Assembly: GCA_023548195.1 (NCBI GenBank)
Contig: JAJHZJ010000008.1
Span: 4,984,215 to 5,048,214 of the forward strand
DNA length: 64,000 bases
Direction: 5' to 3'
Origin: Bettongia penicillata ogilbyi
Taxonomy: Eukaryota; Chordata; Mammalia; Diprotodontia; Potoroidae
Part shown: positions 57,116 to 64,000 of the stretch, one piece after another
Position numbering within the stretch: the stretch's first letter is position 1
Layout: each line of letters begins with the position of its first letter
The notes under the pieces: generated by a model
The model's database searches: none
What the model was told of the DNA's origin: nothing
The model's input: the letters and a program-made list of their open reading frames with translations, nothing else
Program-made: the position numbers and the translations under genes

Positions 57116-57576
57116 TTTGATATAAGAAAAAACTACATAACAATTAGAGGCATCCACAATGTCTAAGGATAGGCTGGGTAAAAAAAAATGTAGACTCACT
57201 TGGTAAATAGCCATTTTCTACTGATTTGTACTTGGGAATGCTGCAAAGCTCCCATACCCCAGAAAAAAATGGCAAAAGTTAGCTAAAATATCTCTGCTAT
57301 AAGGCAGTTGTATACGGGTATCATAAGTGAGTGTGTGCACAGAGCAATATCCTGAAGAATAAACATGTGCTCAGCCATTATGAGGTTTGACTGATACAGA
57401 AAATCCTGAATATGTTGGGAATGAAAGCATCCCAAGTCCCCCAAAGTTGGTTCCACTCTAAAAGGAGGAGGTGCAGGTTTCCTGGTGTATGTAACCCTAA
57501 AATAGCATTCGAATGTGGCACCCTGGCATGAAATCAGAGATTCAATATGCTGGGAGGTCTTTCACTGTTTCAAAAA

Positions 57577-59229
57577 AGCCTGCAAAAAAAACATAACAAA
57601 AAAACCCCCCATAGGTTGGCTAGACTCCGTGGAGTTCTACAAAGCATAATCTAAAGAGTAAATTCCTTCAACAACCAACTTGAAGTTCTTAGACTGCTAA
57701 TTAGCTCCTATTCCAATTAGCTCCTACTTTCACATGACACCAGAAGAGGTTTTCTTCTTTAGAATCACTAGGTCACATAGATCTGCTCAATTCTGAGGAA
57801 ATATGGATCAACAAACCCAAATACTGCTAGAATAAAGCTGGTCAATATAGACTGAAAATTAGATCCAAATTCTACCTTCCTGACCTTGGAAATTGCTCAT
57901 GAGGTTAAAAACACTTGCTCCTCTGGTTTAGGAAAGGCAGAAATGGACAAGGTCTCCCAAAAATCTTAGTGCAGTTTAAAGCAAGTGGAACTGCATTAAG
58001 ACCTTTAGGACACTCTGCCTCTACTCTTCTTGGGTATCCCCTGAACTTTCTCCCCAACCACGCCCCCATCTGTGTCCCCATCTGTGTCTCTGTCTCTCTC
58101 TTGCTCTTTCTTTGTCTTTCTTTCTACTTCTTGATCTGTCACTCCCTTTCCCACACTGAGACAAAATTACTGACTGCTTGAACAGGACTGTTCAATACAG
58201 AATACAACATGTTTGCTTACTGTACAAAGGCAGAAACATAATGCATTCCTGCAGAAAATACTATTTTAATGTAGCACAAGAGAAGACAACCTCTTAAACA
58301 AGTGTAACTGTAACAGAAGGGAAAAAAAGGTAGCTACTGTTCTCTTATCAAGTAAACAACCTGTTATAAGTTTTGCTTTACTATAACATTATCCTTTGAT
58401 AGGATAGCTAACTCATTAACTTATAGCATGAAGCAACGTACCATAGTTAAAACTAAGAAATACAGATTTCTGCCTGATACATTTTGTTTTTGTATATGAC
58501 AGATAAAATGGTAAAATGACACAAAACCAGCCCAGATGGTCAAAAACGACTGAGAGGAGGAACACCATGAAGATGTAGGATAGGTGAGTGGTGCCACTTC
58601 TTAAATGGGAACTGCTCCTCTGATGACCCACTTAGTGGCAGAGTAACTCAACTGCTTTTGCATCGTCAAATCACAAATGTCTGTAACTTGTGTTTCATTG
58701 ATTTGCTCTGTGTTTGTATTCACATCTTGTATGACTGTCTAGTACAAAGGGCATAATAAAATGCTGTGAGCTGAAAGTCGATATATTGTTCACAATCCTC
58801 AAGGAATTTAATTTTTAACTTCTTTGATCTTACTAAAACAAAAAAATTTTTTGCAAGAATAAAAATGAGTAGGTTCACTGGAAAAATTTTATCTTGGTTT
58901 CTATTTACTAAGTTACAATATTTTTATTTCTTTGAATGCCTGAAACAAAGAAGTTTCCTCTCTATCCAATATATGTCCTGAGGCTTTAACAATATGTATG
59001 TGATCAGGTATCATTATTAGGGAGGACATTCACCAAAAGAACACCAGTTTGGGTCCCCTTTAAATGCTAGGGCTTTACACAAAGCCAGGCTCACAGTAAG
59101 AGAAAGAGCCCAAAGCCTAATTGTGGGAAAGCAACTGAGAACTCCAATACTCGTAGGCATGACAAAAAATCAAGGCAAACCAAAAGAATAAAGACCAGGT
59201 GGTCACAGTTCATCCTTCATCAATAATAC
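57577..59229. other. ACSL1 intron stretch with no assignable feature
   Basis: Part of the intron between the VADKAEC and WVIIEQGC exons. Apart from the CR1-like fragment at 56.8-57.1 kb I see no repeat or exon here. Confidence 0.4.
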
Positions 59230-59331
59230 CTCAGGCCTATTTTGGGCAAAGATGCCAAAATATTGATCTGGTGATGCCTTGTAACCCTTGTGGAGCAGTG
59301 CTGAGCCCACGCACTCGGCCTTGTCTGCAAC
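59230..59331 (-). CDS. ACSL1: ACSL1 coding exon (VADKAECVGSALLHKGYK)
   Basis: 34 codons in phase 0, from VADKAECVGSALL to FGIFAQNRPE. The donor is CCTGAG/gtatta, which is weaker than the others, and the acceptor is TTTCAG. The end FAQNRPE continues into WVIIEQGC of the next exon, as in all ACSL proteins. It lies in the N-terminal ATP/AMP-binding domain. Confidence 0.95.
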
Positions 59332-60104
59332 CTGAAATAAAAGGAAAGTTAGTAGAAGAATCCATGGGAGGCACATGGCAATCATCCAAATGCAGTCCTA
59401 CTCAGTAAATGGCCAATTCATTATACAAAGACAGGGTGGAGGGGATGGAAGGAGATCTGTAACTCTCGCTCAGACAGCAAAGGTTTCATAGAGATTTTCT
59501 CACAGCAATTCTGCAAGGAAAGTGGAGTATTTTTATCTTTGTCATAGATAAGGAATTTCTAGCTTAGGAAGGCAGTCACTTGGCTGTGATACTGCAGCAA
59601 GGTTTGGGGTCAGGATTTGAACCCAGATCTGAAGTTCTTACCACCATATCACATGTACGCATGCATAAGCAGTCCTGCCGTGGGTAAATTCAATCCTGTT
59701 TGAAAACCCCAGAATAGTTCCTCGTTAAAAGAAATCATGTGGAATTCTCTTATAAAAGAATCTACACTGCTAGCCATCAGTTTTCATTTTTGTATTCCAT
59801 GTTTCCTCAACATGAGGCACCTTCACATGTGTCAATATTGGCTACGCAAAGCAGCCCAAATGTTTTTGATTTGATTTTGATTTTGAAAGCATTGCTTTCA
59901 ACGTCCCTTTTAAAGACAAAGCAAAAAAGTTTTAAATGCAGGACTGCCCAGTACAAATTCTCTGAAATATTATAGATACCATCATCCCACCTTACCCCCT
60001 GATTATTCAGAAACATAGGAAAACCTAAACTGTAACTCAGAATCTTCAGACTCCAAGTGTCCAGCTTCATCCATTGGAACAAGCTGTGTCTTAGGACAAG
60101 TCGA

Positions 60105-60365
60105 GTACAGAGGCAGCTGGTGACCCAGTGAATAGAACACTGGGCCTGGAGGCATAAAGATCTGAGTTTAAATTCACCCTGAGGCTTAATAGCTGTGTGA
60201 CTCTAGCCAAGTCACTTACCTTCTCCTTGTCTCAGAGTTTACAACTGTAAAATGGGGACAATAATAACCCTTACCTCTCAGGGTTATGGTAAGGATCAAA
60301 CGAGATAATAGTAAAGGCCTTAGCACAGTGCCTGGCACACAGTAGGTCCTTAATAAATGCTTATT
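60105..60365 (+). repeat. SINE with MIR-like half
   Basis: GAGGCAGCTGGTGACCCAGT to TAGGTCCTTAATAAATGCTT. Confidence 0.85.
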
Positions 60366-61097
60366 CCCTCCTTCCCTCTTGGCTGCATTCTCAACAACTA
60401 TCTCCACATCCTTTGGTGCCCTGTACTTTGCCTATCTTTAAAAAGAAAACAAGTTACCATACCAAACCCAAACAACCCACATAACTCTTCTCTCTCTCTC
60501 TCAGTAGCCTTCACTCCTCCTCCTCTCCCCTCCCTCTCTTCAATCTCCTCTCCTTTCCTAGTTTCTATCAAAACTGTGCCTTCAATAAGCCAGCAACTAA
60601 ACTGAATGGTCCTTTTTTCATTCCTTCTCCTTCTTGCCTTTCCGAAGGCTGGAACCCACTGACCAGGCACCCCCAAATTGCTTCTACCTTCGAAAGCCTC
60701 TTCTGCCTCCTCTACCCCATTCCTGAGGCCTCCCTGCCTTATCAAGCCCAATCATGGCTTGACTGTTATAGGACCCTGCAAGTTTTGGAAGGTGCTCTCT
60801 GTACAACCACCTCGTGAAGTGGGTAGGATAGACTTCGTAGCACCCACTTTAACAACAGATGAGCAAACCAAAGCTCAGAGGGGTCTCAGAGAGACCTGCT
60901 CAAAGCCCCCAGCTGTGGAAAATGGGGCAGGGGGGATGCTCAGAAAAATATTTCCAATTCCAATTTTTAAATTTTGTTTTGTTTAGCTTAGTTTTGTTTT
61001 ATTTTTGAGGATGAATCTCCCTAGCTCAAGCAGTAGTGTAGTGTAGTGGGAGTGTAGTGGCCACCCCCAAGTCCAGTCCAACTACTGATTGGCCCTC

Positions 61098-61197
61098 CCC
61101 TTCTAACCAGGGGCCAGGCCAGTCCCCTTCCCTACTGACTCCCACTTCCCTTCTAACCAGGGGCCAGGCCAGTCCCCTTCCCTACTGACTCTCACTC
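61098..61197 (+). repeat. Tandem duplication, 2 x 50 bp
   Basis: CCCTTCTAACCAGGGGCCAG ... CCCTACTGACT repeats with exactly 50-bp spacing and almost no differences. Confidence 0.95.
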
Positions 61198-61489
61198 CCC
61201 TTTCCCTTGCTATTTACAGGGGCTCACCCTAATAGTGCCAGATTCAGAACTGCAGCTCAGAACTCCTGAGTTCCAGCAATCCACCAACCCTAGCCTGCTG
61301 GAAAGCAGAGATAACAGGTCTGCATCAGCCAGACCAGCAGACTGTTTAATTTTTTAAACAGTTAAGTCTAATTTAGATATTCTTTAAAAGCAAATCTATA
61401 ATATGTGAGTTAGGAACTTCAAAAAACTTAACAGCATCACCAGAGAATGCAGTGTTCTGGTTAGAAAATGACACTGCTTTAAAGAGATT

Positions 61490-61855
61490 ATTGCTATACA
61501 TATGTCTGTATAGATCATTGCTATATGTGTGCATATAAATTATAGCTATGTGTGTGAATATACAGATTATAGCCATATATGTGTATAGATTATAGTTATA
61601 TATGTGTGTATATACACATTTTAGCTATATATTGGTGGAAATATAGATTATAGCTATAATATGTATGAATATACATATTATAGCTATATATGTATGTGCA
61701 TGTAGATGATAGTTATACATGTGTATGAATACATAGATTATAGCTATATGTATATATAGATCATAGCTATACATAAATATACACATATGAAGCTATAATC
61801 TATTCCATATATAGATTATAGCTATATATGTACACATACACATATACATATAACA
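61490..61855 (+). repeat. AT-rich minisatellite (TAGATTATAGCTATATATG units)
   Basis: At least eight degenerate copies of a 30-50-bp unit with the core GATTATAGCTATATATGTGT. Confidence 0.85.
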
Positions 61856-61869
61856 TGCCAAAAAGTTTG

Positions 61870-62275
61870 CCAAAAAGACTAGGTTATGGAGAAGTTGCAT
61901 GGGGCAGGTGATCACATGGTGGCCAGAAGAAATGATACAAGGACACTCTCAAGGTCTCTCTCAAGAACTTTGGATATGACTGCGCAAAGTGGGAGACACT
62001 GGCACAGGACCACTCAGCATGGTGTGCCCATATAAGAAAAGGTGCTGTGGTCTTTGAGCAAAGCAGAATTGAGACAGCACAAAGTAAATGCAAGATGCGC
62101 AGATTTGGAATATTCACCCCAAATATTCACATGGACTATCTGTGCCCAACCTGTGGTAGAGAATTCTGAGCTCCTATTGGTCTGATCAGCCACAGTCAGA
62201 CATACTGAAATTTCACTCTATCATGGTGATGTCATTTTGGTCCTCTTCGAAGACGAAGGACAACAACCAAGCAAC
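61870..62275 (+). mobile_element. Non-LTR retrotransposon 3' end with a CCHH-type finger remnant
   Basis: One frame reads LCPTCGREF, stop, APIGLISHSQTY, a zinc-finger pattern found at the C-terminus of some LINE or related ORFs. It ends GTCCTCTTCGAAGACGAAGG and ACAACAACC. Family name not certain. Confidence 0.6.
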
Positions 62276-62519
62276 ATATAACATGCACATATAATATATG
62301 CTATATGTAGATTCTAATGTGTGTGTAGGTATGTATATATATGACACCAAAGATGAATTATTAAAATTTCTTTGACAATTCAGAAAGTGCTTTAGCATAT
62401 TGTATGGTCTACGTACATCAATGTTATAAGGTTGCTTTTTACAAAGTAACAAAAATATAAACTGTAAGTCACATTCTCTGATGATGCAGACTACCAGTCC
62501 TCTGGGGTAGGTAGTATGT

Positions 62520-62668
62520 AAGTGGTATCAACCTCATTTTACAGATGAGGAAATTGAGGTATAAGAGGTTAAAATTAGTTTCCCAGGCTCATCTAGGTAA
62601 GAATTACTCATGCTGGGATGTTTTATTCCAGATCCAGCATTCTTCGTTGTGCCACAATTAAGAGAGTT
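62520..62668 (-). repeat. MIR-like SINE, inverted
   Basis: CCTCATTTTACAGATGAGGA, GTTTCCCAGGCTCATCTAGG. Confidence 0.6.
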
Positions 62669-63699
62669 CTGGTTGACAGAATGAACAAACTAAATAAACC
62701 AGTTTTTCTTGATGTGATAAAAAACAAGAGCTCAAAGGAAAGCTATTCTCTATTTTAATTAAGCTAAAGAGAGTCTTCTTAGCCCCATTCCCACACTTGG
62801 TCCTAAGAAGAATGAGGGGCTCTTTGCAGATCTATTCACATTCTGATCCAAACATTTCCCACTGAAGATGAAAACTCTAAAATAAAAACTCTTTGGAACC
62901 ATTCTCTCAAAAATGCTGGATGGAGATGAAACAAGGACTTTTTAAGCCTGAACAGGAAAGACAAGTACTGAACTCTTGGGTACCTAAGTGGCTAAAACAG
63001 AGACCACACTCCAACCTCCCCCACTCCAATGGTTAGCCAAGGATACTCTGTCTACAAAGCCACTCTTAAACTAAGAGGGTTGGGCACTGTCTCGTATGCC
63101 AATTTCAAATAGAGAACATTTCATAGCTGCTCTCAAATTCATCTGGCCACTTCGCCTGAATCTTAGATATTTGCTTATTTCTAAACCCAGCGGTATTTGG
63201 GAGGGAGACTTTTTTAAGCAGTTGGGTTTCCTGGAGATGAAGTACCCAATTTTCTGGGACTATTAAGCATGAAACTTCCTCAAACCAACATTTCTAGTGG
63301 CTCCTAGAGCACCATTTGGCCTGGGGAAAAGCAGTGAGATCTACATTTGTGATAAACAACACCTCCCTGCCCTCCCTACAAACTTCTCTACCCTCCTTAA
63401 AAGTTTTATAGCTCAGCTAAATCCCTCATCGTCCATAGTACAACTACTTAAACTGGGGGCCCCAGTCATGAGTCAGAGTGCCCTGGGGGTGGGGGAGGAA
63501 ACGGGGGGAAGGGAGTTGTCCAGGGTGCCCATATTTCCTTTGTTTTCAAATTCACAAAGAATCTCGCTATTCAGGCACCAGCCTACATCTTCTAAGCACT
63601 TTCTTTAGACACCTGTGATGCTTCCCAAGAGTGGATCAGGACAAACACCATTCCAGGATCAAATATAAGAAGTAGATGAGGATGGAGCAGGGGGATCTA

Positions 63700-63850
63700 G
63701 GGTCTAGTCCTGAGCTACTCAACCATTTAGTCCTGATCTAAGACACCTGGAGATGTCATTTACTTTGATAGAGCTTAGTTTTTCCATTTGTAAAACAAAT
63801 AAATTGGTGATCCTTAATTCATTCTAGCTCTACAAATATTCTACATAATG
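63700..63850 (+). repeat. MIR-like SINE fragment
   Basis: GTCTAGTCCTGAGCTACTCA, TCATTCTAGCTCTACAAATA. It ends about 60 bp from an ACSL1 donor. Confidence 0.4.
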
Positions 63851-63910
63851 TGTCCAGTATTAAATGACATGTGTGTAGGCTAAATGAGGTATGAAAACAT
63901 GGCCTCTTAC

Positions 63911-63975
63911 CTCTTTATATGAGATCCACTCATATGGTTGATCAGGTTTCCGAGAGCCTAAACAAGGGCCATTAT
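63911..63975 (-). CDS. ACSL1: ACSL1 coding exon (NGPCLGSRKPDQPYEWISYKE)
   Basis: The most 5' ACSL1 exon in the window. It has 2 nt of a split codon plus 21 codons reading NGPCLGSRKPD then QPYEWISYKE. The acceptor is TTTTTAG and the donor is GAG/gtaagagg. It matches roughly residues 105-125 of human ACSL1, just before the first adenylate-forming subdomain. The preceding exon lies outside the window. Confidence 0.93.
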
Positions 63976-64000
63976 CTAAAAATAATTTTTAAGAAAGAAG

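Larger units (their letters stand above)
30955..64000 (-). other. ACSL1: ACSL1 gene, 3' portion (long-chain acyl-CoA synthetase 1), runs off the right edge
   Basis: ATP-dependent ligase making long-chain acyl-CoA through an acyl-adenylate, anchored at the ER and mitochondrial outer membrane. The window holds 17 constitutive coding exons plus one of two alternative 78-nt exons. Every junction is GT-AG and all phases join, giving 1763 coding nt, about 586 residues against 698 for human ACSL1. Family motifs in order are the P-loop FTSGTTGDPKGA (split between two exons), [18 protein letters not shown], and the FACS signature [20 protein letters not shown]. Exons such as MFDRIFGQAN, KRWILDFASKRKEAELRSG and [20 protein letters not shown] read as ACSL1 rather than ACSL5 or ACSL6 (established family knowledge). 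The N-terminal membrane anchor and promoter lie beyond base 64000. Introns carry no other gene that I can see. Confidence 0.96.

Noticed and set aside
61..63850. Numerous tRNA-like heads (GGGCAGCTAGGTGG ... GTTCAAATC) as tRNA genes
   Set aside because: They are diverged SINE copies with tails and lack a complete cloverleaf.
32530..63975. Assignment as ACSL5 or ACSL6
   Set aside because: ACSL6 shares the gate-exon pair, but segments such as KEAELRSGIIRNNSLWD, MAAKGEGE and VETLSSWA follow ACSL1, and synteny with the putative CENPU supports it.
32530..63975. ACSL1 here as a pseudogene because of the early stop
   Set aside because: All other exons, phases and splice sites are intact and motifs are preserved. 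Only the last few residues are lost.

Overview
The window is nuclear DNA of a marsupial (metatherian) mammal. The evidence is a dense population of short retroposons of the marsupial type (5' head GGGCAGCTAGGTGG, 3' tail GAGTCGGACACGACTGAA, both with old mutations), marsupial-type L1 ends, BovB/RTE-like, CR1/L3-like and L2/MIR-like remnants, and long-intron vertebrate genes with GT-AG splice sites. The exact species cannot be told from sequence reading alone. There are no bacterial operons, CRISPR arrays or intact mobile-element genes.

Two genes lie on the minus strand, one behind the other. (1) From about 31.0 kb to the right edge is the 3' part of ACSL1, long-chain acyl-CoA synthetase 1: 17 constitutive coding exons plus a pair of alternative 78-nt exons. 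Phases join perfectly from NGPCLGSRKPDQ at the right edge to the stop codon at 32530, giving about 586 residues. The 5' exons (membrane anchor) lie beyond base 64000. The alternative pair encodes the known F-gate and Y-gate versions of the fatty-acid gate and is separated by only 70 nt. The C-terminus ends about 9 codons early, in the middle of recognisable ancestral coding sequence. (2) At 9.37-10.35 kb is a CpG island with a CCAAT box and a CHR-like element. It contains a first coding exon (9890-9930), which joins in frame to a second short exon (3141-3192). Short similarity to the N-terminus of CENP-U and the human order CENPU-ACSL1 on one strand make this most likely CENPU. Its later exons would lie left of base 1.

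Layout: 1-9.9 kb, putative CENPU exons 1-2 and introns filled with SINEs, an inverted L1 3' end, an L1 5' UTR and a ~100-bp inverted-repeat pair. 9.4-10.35 kb, CpG-island promoter. 10.4-31 kb, intergenic, holding a composite endogenous-retrovirus graveyard (11.2-14.1 kb and 16.0-16.7 kb), a solo LTR inside a SINE (17.9-18.7 kb), a 7SL RNA pseudogene (22.1 kb), hAT-like DNA elements and L1 3' ends. 31-64 kb, ACSL1 with SINE- and microsatellite-rich introns, including a duplicated ~280-bp intronic block and a tandem 50-bp duplication.

ACSL1 activates long-chain fatty acids to acyl-CoA at the ER and mitochondrial outer membrane. CENP-U is an inner-kinetochore protein. They are neighbours by synteny rather than by pathway.
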